Below, piece after piece: positions 50,428 to 59,552 of a DNA stretch of 64,000 bases. Source of the DNA: JAKOQB01 sp036824465 (GTDB lineage Bacteria; Pseudomonadota; Gammaproteobacteria; Burkholderiales; Burkholderiaceae_F); assembly GCA_036824465.1 (NCBI GenBank), contig DAITAC010000006.1, positions 1 to 64,000 on the forward strand, read 5' to 3'. The position numbers were made by a program, and so were the translations under genes. The notes beneath the pieces are model-generated. The model was not told where the DNA came from. It saw only the letters and a list, made by a program, of their open reading frames with translations, and did no database searches. Positions within the stretch are counted from its first letter, which is position 1. Each line of letters opens with the position of its first letter.

Positions 50428-51357
50428 TCAGCCCAGTTCTTTCACCAGTTGCGGCACTGCTTCGAACAGATCCGCGACCAGCCCGTAGTCAGCCACCGAA
50501 AAGATCGGCGCCTCCGCATCCTTGTTGATCGCTACGATGACCTTGCTGTCCTTCATGCCCGCCAGATGCTGAATCGCACCCGAGATGCCGACCGCGATGT
50601 ACAGCTGCGGCGCCACCACCTTGCCGGTCTGTCCGACCTGCCAGTCGTTGGGCGCATAACCCGCATCCACCGCCGCGCGCGATGCGCCCATCGCCGCATT
50701 GAGCTTGTCAGCCAGGGGTTCGAGCAGTTTGAAATTCTCCGCCGAGCCCATGCCGCGGCCACCGGAGACGACCATCTTGGCGCCCTGCAGCTCGGGGCGA
50801 TCGCTCTTCGCGATGTCGCGCGAGACAAATTTCGACAGGCCCGTGTCGGCGACCGCCGTGATGTTTTCAACGGTGGCACTGCCGGCCTCGCTCACCGCGT
50901 CGAAGTTGGTTGTACGTGCCGTTATGACCTTGATCGCATCGGCGACCTGCACCGTGGCGATCGCGTTGCCGGCGTAGATCGGCCGCGTGAACGTATCGGG
51001 TGACTCGACACTGATGATGTCTGACACCTGCGCGCTGTCGAGTCTTGCCGCCACGCGCGGCAGGATGTTCTTGCCGTATGCCGTCGCCGGCGCAAAGATG
51101 TGCGAATAAGCCTTGGCCAGCGCGAGCACCTGTTCGGCGACATTTTCGGCAAGACCGTCGGCGAAGTGCGGCGCATCAGCGACCAGCACCTTGCTGACGC
51201 CGGTGAGCCTGGCCGCATGCGCACCTGCGCCCGCGCAGCCACTACCTACCACCAGCACGTGCACGTCCCCGCCCGCTTTCGCCGCTGCGGTGACGGTGTT
51301 CAGCGTCGCCGCGCGCAAATGGACCTGATCGTGTTCAGCCAATACCAATGCAGTCAT
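50428..51357 (-). CDS. etfA: Electron transfer flavoprotein alpha subunit
   Basis: 309 aa. FAD domain in the C-terminal half: GGRGMGSAENFKLLEPLADKL, NDWQVGQTGKVVAPQLYIAVGISGAIQHLAG and AINKDAEAPIFSVADYGLV. It heterodimerises with EtfB and passes electrons from acyl-CoA dehydrogenases to ETF-quinone oxidoreductase. The start is preceded by GGAGAG. It lies between etfB and the dehydrogenase. Confidence 0.96.
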   Translation of the reverse strand: MTALVLAEHDQVHLRAATLNTVTAAAKAGGDVHVLVVGSGCAGAGAHAARLTGVSKVLVADAPHFADGLAENVAEQVLALAKAYSHIFAPATAYGKNILPRVAARLDSAQVSDIISVESPDTFTRPIYAGNAIATVQVADAIKVITARTTNFDAVSEAGSATVENITAVADTGLSKFVSRDIAKSDRPELQGAKMVVSGGRGMGSAENFKLLEPLADKLNAAMGASRAAVDAGYAPNDWQVGQTGKVVAPQLYIAVGISGAIQHLAGMKDSKVIVAINKDAEAPIFSVADYGLVADLFEAVPQLVKELG

Positions 51358-51441
51358 TTGATCTCTCCAGTGTCCGCCGAGTTCAGTGGCGCGAAGCGTC
51401 CATTTCGACGCGGCGATATAGGCCGGCGCAACGCGTCCGGT

Positions 51442-52191
51442 CTATAGGCATTTCGCTTCGTTCTTCAGCTTCGCGACCAGCGTGGACACATCAGGCACCT
51501 TGACTCCGGCCTTGCGTGCCGGCGGATCGGTGACCTTCAGCGTCTTGATGCGCGGCGCCGGATCGACACCCAGGTCAGCCGGTTTGACGTTCTCGAGCGG
51601 CTTCTTCTTGGCCTTCATGATGTTGGGCAAGGTGACGTAACGCGGCTCGTTCAGACGCAGGTCGACGGTGACGACCGCGGGCAGCTTGATCGCGACCGTC
51701 TCGAGCCCGCCATCGACCTCGCGTGTGGCGTTCGCCGCGCCATCGGCAATCTTGAGCTTGGATACGAAAGTGGCCTGCGGCAAGTTCGCCAACGCGGCGA
51801 GCATCTGGCCGGTCTGGTTCGCATCGTCGTCGATCGCCTGCTTGCCACACAGGATGAGCGTGGGCTTTTCCCTGTCAACCAGCGCCTTGAGGATTTTTGC
51901 GACGGCAAGCGGCTGCAGTTCGGCATCGCTTTCGACAAGGATGGCGCGATCGGCACCGATCGCCATTGCGGTACGCAGGGTTTCCTGGCACTGGGTAACG
52001 CCGCAGGAAACTGCGATCACCTCTGTCGCAACACCCGCCTCCCTGAGTCGAACAGCCTCTTCGATCGCGATTTCATCGAACGGGTTCATGGACATCTTGA
52101 CGTTCGCGATGTCAACGCCGGTCTGGTCCGATTTGACGCGGACCTTGACGTTGTAGTCGACGACACGTTTGACCGGAACGAGCACCTTCAT
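51442..52191 (-). CDS. etfB: Electron transfer flavoprotein beta subunit
   Basis: 249 aa. MKVLVPVKRVVDYNVKVRVK start, MSMNPFDEIAIEEAVRLRE, AVSCGVTQCQETLRTAMAIGADRA and the AMP-binding CGKQAIDDDANQTGQMLA region. It is the first gene of etfB-etfA-ACAD. A minus-strand TATAAT lies at 52237-52242, 45 bp upstream, with no good -35. Confidence 0.96.
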   Translation of the reverse strand: MKVLVPVKRVVDYNVKVRVKSDQTGVDIANVKMSMNPFDEIAIEEAVRLREAGVATEVIAVSCGVTQCQETLRTAMAIGADRAILVESDAELQPLAVAKILKALVDREKPTLILCGKQAIDDDANQTGQMLAALANLPQATFVSKLKIADGAANATREVDGGLETVAIKLPAVVTVDLRLNEPRYVTLPNIMKAKKKPLENVKPADLGVDPAPRIKTLKVTDPPARKAGVKVPDVSTLVAKLKNEAKCL

Positions 52192-52236
52192 GGATTTGTC
52201 TTCGAATCAGTGATGCGGCACGACGCCGAGCGCTGG

Positions 52237-52242
52237 ATTATA
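52237..52242 (-). promoter_or_regulatory. TATAAT -10 box upstream of etfB
   Basis: The minus-strand hexamer TATAAT matches the -10 consensus exactly and is 45 bp before the etfB start. Spacings of 16-18 bp give no TTGACA-like -35, so activator dependence is possible. Confidence 0.35.
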
Positions 52243-52281
52243 CGAACCGTCCGTGATGTCGGTTTCGCGGGCCGTCGATCT

Positions 52282-52710
52282 TCAGGTCAAGAACATGGCT
52301 TCGATCCATGCCCAGCCACCCGCAACCAGAGCGTAACGAAGCAGCTTCCCAGCCGCGAGCATGACCAGGGACACCCACGGATTGAAGCGCAACCATCCGG
52401 CCGCGACGCACAGCGCATCACCGACGAGCGGCACCCAGGAGAACAACAGCGCCCAGTAACCGTGCTGGTGAAGATGGATGATGGCCTTGTCTTGAACGCG
52501 GTTCGGAATCAGCCGCCCGAGCAGATAGGAGGTCATTCCTCCAAGTGTGTTGCCAATGGTCGCCACACAAACCGCCTGCCACAGGCTGTCAGGATATTTG
52601 TGGATCAACGCGATCAGCACGACTTCCGAACCACCCGGCAGCACGGTGGCCGAGATGAAACTGGCGACGAACAGACCGATGAACCCGGTTTCTTCCGAAA
52701 ATTGAAGCAT
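52282..52710 (-). CDS. YqaA-type (DedA-related) membrane protein
   Basis: A 142-aa membrane protein with about four hydrophobic segments: GFIGLFVASFISATVLPGGSEVVLIALI, QAVCVATIGNTLGGMTSYLLGR, ALLFSWVPLVGDALCVAAGWLR and WVSLVMLAAGKLLRYALVAGG. The VLPGGSE and VPLVGDALC elements match the YqaA subgroup of DedA/SNARE-associated proteins. Possible lipid or ion transport. Divergent from putA. Confidence 0.85.
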   Translation of the reverse strand: MLQFSEETGFIGLFVASFISATVLPGGSEVVLIALIHKYPDSLWQAVCVATIGNTLGGMTSYLLGRLIPNRVQDKAIIHLHQHGYWALLFSWVPLVGDALCVAAGWLRFNPWVSLVMLAAGKLLRYALVAGGWAWIEAMFLT

Positions 52711-52841
52711 CGTGGACTACCGTCGGACCGTCGATGTTTCGGCCGAAACAGGCGACGATTGTAGTCAGCACCGCCGTCTTGGCCTCAGCGCGGTGATAGA
52801 TTGCCGCGGCATCCGGAATCGAACCGTATGGGAGACACGCG

Positions 52842-55800
52842 ATGAGCAGTCTGCAGGTCGCCGAATTTCTTGCCTCATTGGACAGGCTGCCGAACTTTGG
52901 CGACCCCGCGGTGGATGAACGATTGCAGGTCGATCGACTTCTGAAGGAGGCACCCGACCCCGAGATCCGCGGCGCTGCCCATGCGCGCGCTCTGCAATAC
53001 ATCGCCGCGGTCCGCAACGCCGACGCCGGATGGCTGTCCGCACAGAATCTGCTCGCCTCGTTTCCGCTGGCCAGCCCTGAGGGTATTGCGCTGCTGCGAC
53101 TGGCCGAAGCATTGCTGCGCGCACCTGATGCAGAGACGCAGACGTGGCTGATTGCAGAAAAGCTGGCGGCATTTCGCAACGCACAGTCGTCTGGCAATGA
53201 CGGGCTGGTTCAGCGGGTCCTGAACACCGCGCTCAAGATCGCCGGCCACACCGCGGGTGATGCCGAGTTGCAGGCGGGAGATGACGCAAATGCGGTGCGT
53301 GTCTGGCTGGCGCGCACAACGCTGCGACCGCTGGTAATCGAAGGCATTCGCCGCTTTGGTGAGCAGTTTGTGTTTTCCGGCACGCTGCCAGCCGCGATCA
53401 CGCGGGCAGCACGGCGCCCCGATGCGCGCGAGTTCTACTCATTCGACATGCTTGGCGAAGGCGTGCGCACCACGGCGGACGCACGCCGCAACTTCGATTC
53501 GTACGCCGCTGCGATCCGCGCGCTGAAAGAGGCTCGCGGGGGCAGCGAATGGTTTGAACGCGACGGCATCTCCGTCAAGCTGTCTGCGATTCATCCGCGC
53601 TTTGAGACCACACAGATCGACCGCGTCGAGCGGGAGCTGTATCCGCAGTTGCTTGAACTGGCCGTTCTGGCACGCGAGGCCAACATCAACTTCGCGATCG
53701 ACGCCGAGGAGTCGGAGCGGCTGGAACTGCAGGTCGCAATGGTGGAACGACTGATGCGTGAGCCCAGGATCGCCGACTGGGCCGGACTTGGGCTCGCCGT
53801 TCAGGCGTATCTGCCGCGTGCCGGGAGCGCCATCGATCATTTGCTCGGTTGCGGGAAAGAACTCGGTCGACCGCTCGCGGTGCGGCTCGTCAAGGGTGCG
53901 TACTGGGATGCCGAGATCAAGCGCGCGCAGGAGCAAGGGTTGGACGGCTTTCCGGTGTTCACGCGCAAGTGGGCAAGCGATGTTGCCTATGCGGTGTTCG
54001 CGCAGCGTTTGTTAGCCGCCGGATCGCTGGTGTACTCGCAGTTCGCCACCCACAACGCCCTCACCGCGGCGACGATCGTCGATATCGCAGGGCGCTATCC
54101 GCACTCGCGATATGAGTTCCAACGGCTGCATGGCATGGGTGCCCCGCTGTTTGCCGCCGTCCTTGCCGACCAACCCGCTGCGCGCGTACGCGTCTATGCG
54201 CCGGTGGGCGAATTTCGCGATCTGCTCGCTTACCTCGTGCGGCGTCTGCTGGAAAACGGCGCCAATTCGTCGTTCGTGCATCAGATCTCGGACAAATCAG
54301 TGCCACCGGAGAGCCTGATCGGGGACCCGTTCACAATGGCCGAGCGGGCGGTCGCAAGCCCTACACCCGTCACCGTGTTGCGCACCGGCGCGGCACTCTT
54401 CGACGAGCGCCGGAACTCGCGCGGAATCGACCTGCAGGACGCAGCGATCCTCGCCGCGCTCGCGCGTCGGGTCACGCAGCTGCGACCAGTCGCCGCGGTT
54501 CCGCTCATTTCCGGGGTCACCAGCGCGCGCACCGCGATCGACATGAACAATCCCGCACGCCGCACGGACCGGGTTGGTTCAGTCGTCGAAGCCACCCCTG
54601 AAGATGCGACCGCTGCTGTGGTAGCCGCAATGGCCGCTTTCAGGAAGTGGGACGCGCAGCCGGTAGCCCAACGCGCCGCGCTGCTCAATCGCTGCGCTGA
54701 TGCATTCGAAGCAGCGCATGATGATCTGGTGGCGCGTCTCGTACAGGAGGCCGGCAAGACCATGCTCGATGCGCACCTAGAAGTGCGCGAGGCGGTCGAC
54801 TTTCTCCGTTATTACGCAGCGCAGGCCGAGTCGCATCTAGCCGCGCAACATCTGCCTGGACCGGTTGGTGAATCAAACCGGCTGCAGCTTGGCGGGCGCG
54901 GTGTGTTCGTCTGCATCAGTCCGTGGAATTTTCCGCTCGCGATCTTCGCCGGGCAGATTGCCGCTGCACTGGTCGCGGGCAACGCCGTCATCGCCAAACC
55001 CGCCGAGCAGACGCCATTGATCGCCTTTGACGCGGTCGGACTGATGCATGCCGCCGGCATCCCGCGCGACGTTCTGCAATTCGTTCCCGGCCGCGGCGAA
55101 ACCGTGGGGGCAGCGCTGACGTCGGATGCGCACGTAGCGGGCGTGGCTTTCACGGGTTCGACCGCGACGGCGCGCGCGATCAACCGCGCGCTGGCAGCGC
55201 GTGATGCGCCGATAGGGGTGCTGATCGCGGAAACCGGCGGGCAGAACGCAATGATCGTCGACTCCACCGCCCTGCCCGAGCAGGTCAGCGACGCCGTGAT
55301 TGCCAGCGCCTTTCGTTCCTGCGGCCAGCGCTGCAGCGCGCTGCGCGTGCTGTTCGTCCAGAGCGAGATCGCCGACTCGATGCTGACGATGATCGGGGGC
55401 GCGATGCGCGAACTGCGCATCGGCGATCCCGCCGACCCGCGAACCGATGTCGGTCCGGTGATCGACGCTGAGCAGCTGGCGTTGCTGGCGCGTCAGCGCG
55501 ACTGGCTGCGCACGAATGCGAAGCGAATCCACGAATGCGATTTGCCGGCGGGAATTGACGGTTTCTACTTCGCACCGATCGCTTACGAGATCACATCGAT
55601 TTCACAGCTGGCACAGGAGCATTTCGGTCCGATCCTGCATGTGGTGCGCTTCGACAAGCTGAAGCTTGACGAAGTGATCGAACAGATCAACGGCACCGGA
55701 TATGGACTGACGTGCGGACTGCACACGCGGCTCGATGCGCGCGTCGACCAGGTTGCATCACGCATCCGCGCGGGCAATCTGTACGTGAACCGCAATATGA

Positions 55801-55970
55801 TCGGCGCGGTCGTGGGCGTGCAGCCGTTTGGCGGCGAAGGGCTGTCCGGTACCGGCCCCAAGGCGGGCGGGCCGCACTATCTGCTGCGCTTCTGCACCGA
55901 ACGTACGCTGACGATCAACACCGCGGCGGCGGGCGGCAATGTGGAGCTTGCCGCAGGATTGTCCAGTTAA
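52842..55970 (+). CDS. putA: Bifunctional proline dehydrogenase / L-glutamate-5-semialdehyde dehydrogenase
   Basis: Oxidises proline to glutamate, 1042 aa. PRODH barrel (residues about 190-480) has NINFAIDAEESERLELQ, VRLVKGAYWDAEIKRAQ and YEFQRLHGMGAPLFA. The ALDH domain (about 560-1030) has FVCISPWNFPLAIFAGQ, the catalytic glutamate E797 in AETGGQ and nucleophile C831 in GQRCSALR. No ribbon-helix-helix DNA-binding domain is present at the N-terminus, so it is not the trifunctional regulator form. Stop overlaps the convergent oxidoreductase at TTAA. Confidence 0.95.
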   Translation: MSSLQVAEFLASLDRLPNFGDPAVDERLQVDRLLKEAPDPEIRGAAHARALQYIAAVRNADAGWLSAQNLLASFPLASPEGIALLRLAEALLRAPDAETQTWLIAEKLAAFRNAQSSGNDGLVQRVLNTALKIAGHTAGDAELQAGDDANAVRVWLARTTLRPLVIEGIRRFGEQFVFSGTLPAAITRAARRPDAREFYSFDMLGEGVRTTADARRNFDSYAAAIRALKEARGGSEWFERDGISVKLSAIHPRFETTQIDRVERELYPQLLELAVLAREANINFAIDAEESERLELQVAMVERLMREPRIADWAGLGLAVQAYLPRAGSAIDHLLGCGKELGRPLAVRLVKGAYWDAEIKRAQEQGLDGFPVFTRKWASDVAYAVFAQRLLAAGSLVYSQFATHNALTAATIVDIAGRYPHSRYEFQRLHGMGAPLFAAVLADQPAARVRVYAPVGEFRDLLAYLVRRLLENGANSSFVHQISDKSVPPESLIGDPFTMAERAVASPTPVTVLRTGAALFDERRNSRGIDLQDAAILAALARRVTQLRPVAAVPLISGVTSARTAIDMNNPARRTDRVGSVVEATPEDATAAVVAAMAAFRKWDAQPVAQRAALLNRCADAFEAAHDDLVARLVQEAGKTMLDAHLEVREAVDFLRYYAAQAESHLAAQHLPGPVGESNRLQLGGRGVFVCISPWNFPLAIFAGQIAAALVAGNAVIAKPAEQTPLIAFDAVGLMHAAGIPRDVLQFVPGRGETVGAALTSDAHVAGVAFTGSTATARAINRALAARDAPIGVLIAETGGQNAMIVDSTALPEQVSDAVIASAFRSCGQRCSALRVLFVQSEIADSMLTMIGGAMRELRIGDPADPRTDVGPVIDAEQLALLARQRDWLRTNAKRIHECDLPAGIDGFYFAPIAYEITSISQLAQEHFGPILHVVRFDKLKLDEVIEQINGTGYGLTCGLHTRLDARVDQVASRIRAGNLYVNRNMIGAVVGVQPFGGEGLSGTGPKAGGPHYLLRFCTERTLTINTAAAGGNVELAAGLSS

Positions 55971-57562
55971 CACAGGTCACGGATCATTTCGCGCGCCGCG
56001 TTGTGCCCCGGCGCAGCGGTCACGCCACCGCCAGGGTGCGCCCCGGAACCGCAGTGGTAAAGCGCCTTGATCGGGCCGCGATAGCGCGCGTAACCAAACA
56101 CCGGTCGCAGCGAGAAGAGCTGATCGAGCGACAGCTGGCCATGCGTGATGTCGCCGCCGATCAGACCGAACTCGCGCTCGAGATCGAGCGGAGACCACGC
56201 GCGATAGCCAAGGAGTGATCGACGAAAGTTCGGGCAGTGTGAATGCACGACATCGAAGATCGATTGCACCGCGTCATCCTTCAACCCATCCCAATCGGCA
56301 TCGGGTTTGAACTGCTGGCAGAACAGGCTTGCAACGTGCGCATCTTTCGGCGCCAGCGAACCATCGACCACACTTGGAATCAGCATCTCGACGATCGGTG
56401 CGCGTGAAAAACCGCGCTCCTCAGCCTCGCGCCACGCCTGATCCATGTGGCGCAGCGACGGTGCAAACAGGATCCCACTGGCGTGATGCGGCTGCGCCTG
56501 CGTTCCTGGCAGGCAGGAAAAGTCCGGCAGTTCAGACAGAGCGACATTGATGCGAAACGAACCTGAGCCGCATTTGTAGCGGTCAATCGACTCCGCGAAG
56601 TCGAGCGGCAGCGCTGAGCGCTCGATCAACCGCTGATACAGGAGCTTCGGATTGACGCTTGAGGCGACCGCGCGCGCGCGGATTTCTTCCCCACCTGCAA
56701 GCGCGACTCCCATTGCGCGCTCGCGCTCGACGATCACGCGATCCACACGCGAATTCACATCGATCTGAACGCCGCGCGCGCGCGCCTCATCGGCCATCAG
56801 TTGAGTGATCCGGCCCATGCCACCGATTGCGTGCCCCCATCGGCCCTGCTTGCCGTTGACCTCGCCAAGGCCGTGATGCAGCAGCACATAGGCCGAGCCC
56901 GCCGCGTACGGGCTCGCGTAATTGCCGACCACCGAATCCCAGCCAAGCACGCTTTTCAGCGGCTCAGATTCGAACATTGCATCGAGCCAGTGGCCCGCGC
57001 TCCTGGTGAAGAGGCCGATCAGGTCGCGCTGGCCAGTGCGCGGCATCCGTGCGAACTGCAGCAGAAGGCGCGCCGCCGTCACTGCATCGCGCAAACTTTG
57101 TACCACGAGCGGACCGCCCAGATTCGGCGGCGCACGCAGCACCCATTGTTTCAGCAGATCGGCCAGCTCGTCGAGGTGCGCGTAGTACGCGGGCAGTGCG
57201 TCTGCATCGCGAGCGGAGAACTTCGCAACTTCAGCAGCGGAGCCGGCCGCATCACCTCTGAACTTCAGATACCTTCCGTCCGGTAGCGGCACGAAGTTGG
57301 AAAACGGACGTTCGATAATGCGCAGTCCGCGTTCACTGAGCTTCAGATCGCGAATGACCTGCGGATTCAGCAGGCTGACCGTGTAGCTCGCGCTCGAATT
57401 CCTGAAGCCGGGGACGAACTCCTCGGTCACCGCCGCGCCGCCGACCACGTCGCGCCGCTCGAGCACGCGGACCTTCAGCCCTGCGCCGGCGAGGTAACAG
57501 GCGCAGGCCAGTCCGTTGTGACCCGCTCCAATGATGAGGACATCAACTGCGGCCCGCGCCAT
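55967..57562 (-). CDS. Phytoene-desaturase-like FAD oxidoreductase (PYROXD2 group)
   Basis: 531 aa. FAD-binding Rossmann fold GAGHNGLACACYLAGAGLKVRVLERRD, CrtI-like DVVGGAAVTEEFVPGF and a C-terminal LYHCGSGAHPGGGVTAAPG with HPGGG. Family members are desaturase/isomerases of carotenoids or unknown oxidoreductases; no carotenoid genes are here. Only four bases separate its stop from the putA stop, both in TTAA at 55967-55970. Confidence 0.88.
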   Translation of the reverse strand: MARAAVDVLIIGAGHNGLACACYLAGAGLKVRVLERRDVVGGAAVTEEFVPGFRNSSASYTVSLLNPQVIRDLKLSERGLRIIERPFSNFVPLPDGRYLKFRGDAAGSAAEVAKFSARDADALPAYYAHLDELADLLKQWVLRAPPNLGGPLVVQSLRDAVTAARLLLQFARMPRTGQRDLIGLFTRSAGHWLDAMFESEPLKSVLGWDSVVGNYASPYAAGSAYVLLHHGLGEVNGKQGRWGHAIGGMGRITQLMADEARARGVQIDVNSRVDRVIVERERAMGVALAGGEEIRARAVASSVNPKLLYQRLIERSALPLDFAESIDRYKCGSGSFRINVALSELPDFSCLPGTQAQPHHASGILFAPSLRHMDQAWREAEERGFSRAPIVEMLIPSVVDGSLAPKDAHVASLFCQQFKPDADWDGLKDDAVQSIFDVVHSHCPNFRRSLLGYRAWSPLDLEREFGLIGGDITHGQLSLDQLFSLRPVFGYARYRGPIKALYHCGSGAHPGGGVTAAPGHNAAREMIRDLC

Positions 57563-57597
57563 GCGCGTGGATCATACGCAGCGCGTCGCATTGAATC

Positions 57598-58674
57598 TCA
57601 GCGATAACCGACGCGATCAAGTATCCGCTGCGCGGCGATCTGACCCTTGCCGATCGAGGAAACCGGCACGCTCTCATGCTTGAACGTCCCCAGTCCTTCC
57701 AGCGCGGCGTTGCTTGTCATGGCCCCCTTGACGACTGGCCATTCGTTGTTGCCCTCGGCAAAGTATGCTTGCGCCTCCTTGCCCGACAGGTATTCGAGAA
57801 ACTTGATGGCGTTGTCTCGGTGTGGCGCGTGGCGTGCGACGCCGCCACCGGAAATGTTGACGTGCGTACCGCTGGTCGACTGGTTCGGCCAGACGAACCC
57901 CACCCTGCCAATAACCTCCTTGTCCTTGGTATCGGTCGAGCGCACCAATCGCAACCAGTAGTAGGTGTTGGTCAACGCTACGCCACACTCGCCGCTTGCC
58001 ACGGCGCGAATCTGGTCGGTGTCGCCACCACGCGGTGGCCGCGCCATGTTGGCGACCACGCCTTTTGCCCATGCCTCGGTCGCGGCTTCGCCGCTGCGCT
58101 CAACCATCGCGCCGACCAACGACAACATGTACGGATGCGAGCCCGAGCGCGTGCACACGAGCCCCTTGTTCTTCGGGTCGGCGAGCTTCTCGTAGGTATC
58201 CACGTCGGCCGCCTTCACGCGCGACTTGTCGTACACAATCACGCGCGCCCGCGTGGAAAAACCAAACCAGCTGCCATCATTGGATCGCAGTCCGGAGGGA
58301 ATACGCTCTTCGAGCGTTTTCGATTGGATCGGCTGGAACAACCCGTCGATCTGCGCACGCCACAGCCGCGCCGCGTCGACCAGCAACACGACATCGGCCG
58401 GGCTGTTCGCGCCCTCGCTCTTCAATCTCTGCAGTAGTGGCTCATCCCCAAGTTCAATGCGGTTGATCTTGATGCCGGTTTGCTTGGTGAAACTTTCGTA
58501 CAGCGCTTCGTCGGTCTGATAGTGACGGGCAGAATAGAGATTCAATACGGCCTCGCCTTTGGCCTGCGCGTGGCTCGGCCATGGCAAGGCAGCCGCGATC
58601 AATGTACCCACCACACAGGTCGCGGCCATCGCTGCCTCGAGCCAGCGCTCGACCCGACTCTTCAACTCGTTCAT
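57598..58674 (-). CDS. Ferric iron ABC transporter substrate-binding protein (FutA-like, orphan)
   Basis: 358 aa. Signal peptide AAMAATCVVGTLIAAALPWPSHAQA, then the FutA/HitA pattern: LNLYSARHYQTDEALYESF, ADVVLLVDAARLW, GVALTNTYYWLRL with iron-binding tyrosines and EAQAYFAEGNNEWPV. Binds ferric iron in the periplasm. No permease or ATPase gene is adjacent, so it must use a transporter encoded elsewhere. A Fur-box-like palindrome lies upstream. ATG 58674 is preceded by GGGAGT. Confidence 0.93.
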   Translation of the reverse strand: MNELKSRVERWLEAAMAATCVVGTLIAAALPWPSHAQAKGEAVLNLYSARHYQTDEALYESFTKQTGIKINRIELGDEPLLQRLKSEGANSPADVVLLVDAARLWRAQIDGLFQPIQSKTLEERIPSGLRSNDGSWFGFSTRARVIVYDKSRVKAADVDTYEKLADPKNKGLVCTRSGSHPYMLSLVGAMVERSGEAATEAWAKGVVANMARPPRGGDTDQIRAVASGECGVALTNTYYWLRLVRSTDTKDKEVIGRVGFVWPNQSTSGTHVNISGGGVARHAPHRDNAIKFLEYLSGKEAQAYFAEGNNEWPVVKGAMTSNAALEGLGTFKHESVPVSSIGKGQIAAQRILDRVGYR

Positions 58675-58759
58675 TGCGACTCCCGATTTGGCTTGTTTGA
58701 CGGTGGCGCGCCGCATTTAGCAGCCCGCCATGGCAAGAAGGTTATCGAAAACGATTCGC

Positions 58760-58780
58760 AAATGCAAGTCGTTCTCATTT
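58760..58780 (-). promoter_or_regulatory. Fur-box-like palindrome upstream of the iron-binding protein gene
   Basis: Minus strand AAATGAGAACGACTTGCATTT (58760-58780) is a dyad with AAATG/CATTT ends and A/T-rich centre similar to the Fur consensus GATAATGATAATCATTATC. A second overlapping GAATCGTTTTCGATAAC stretch extends it. It lies about 85-105 bp before the start codon of the Fe(III)-binding protein, so iron-responsive repression is likely. Confidence 0.65.
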
Positions 58781-58806
58781 GATATGGCGCAATGATCAAC
58801 CGGCTT

Positions 58807-59418
58807 TCAGTGCTTGTAGTCGGGAGTCGCCCAGCCGGCCTCTCGACCCGATCCGACGTCCAGAACAGGCGAGACTTCAATCAGCTCGGACGCGGACACG
58901 ACCTCACGCCCCAGACGCCTGGCACCGTTGTATCGCGCACGCCAGTAGGGGAGCTGCATCGATTCGATGCGAACCTGTCCACCACGCGCCGGCGCGTGCA
59001 CAAAGCGACCCTCCCCGATGTATAGCGCCACATGCGAGAACGGTGTGCCGAGCGTGTTGAAGAACAACAGGTCGCCGGGCTCGAGTGTTTCGGTCGCGAC
59101 GGACCGGCCCCGCTCGCTCATCGACTCCGAACGGCGCGGCAGATCCAGCCCAAGCGCCAGGCCAAATACATGTCGCACCAGGCCGCTGCAGTCAAATCCG
59201 CGCGCTGGATCGTCTCCGCCCATTCGATATGGCACGCCAAGGAATCCCAGCGCGTGCATCACGACTTCCGCGCCATCTGATGGCGTCGTCGCGGCGCCCT
59301 GCGGATGCGCGACTGGGGATCCGAAGGTGATCGAGAGTGCCGCGCTGATTAACCCGACCCATGCCCGCAAGCGCGCCGGCGATCCGCCGCAGATGGATGA
59401 CCGCAATCGCGTGACCAT
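58807..59418 (-). CDS. NlpC/P60-family cell-wall peptidase (C40)
   Basis: About 203 aa from ATG 59418. A membrane or export segment (ARLRAWVGLISAALSITFG) precedes the C40 fold: YRMGGDDPARGFDCSGLVRHVF with catalytic cysteine, SHVALYIGEGRFVHAP with catalytic histidine. It cuts peptidoglycan peptides in the periplasm. No operon partner. The intergenic region to the next gene holds no recognised site. Confidence 0.88.
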   Translation of the reverse strand: MVTRLRSSICGGSPARLRAWVGLISAALSITFGSPVAHPQGAATTPSDGAEVVMHALGFLGVPYRMGGDDPARGFDCSGLVRHVFGLALGLDLPRRSESMSERGRSVATETLEPGDLLFFNTLGTPFSHVALYIGEGRFVHAPARGGQVRIESMQLPYWRARYNGARRLGREVVSASELIEVSPVLDVGSGREAGWATPDYKH

Positions 59419-59552
59419 GATCAGACGGATGGCGAAAACATCTGGCCAAGATAGCGAAAGACTCTGGAAAATCCCAGCGCGCGACGTTGGGTATCGCCGC
59501 GCCAGGCATTTCGGGTACATTTGAATGCCCAGTCGCGCGGTGAGATTTCACC

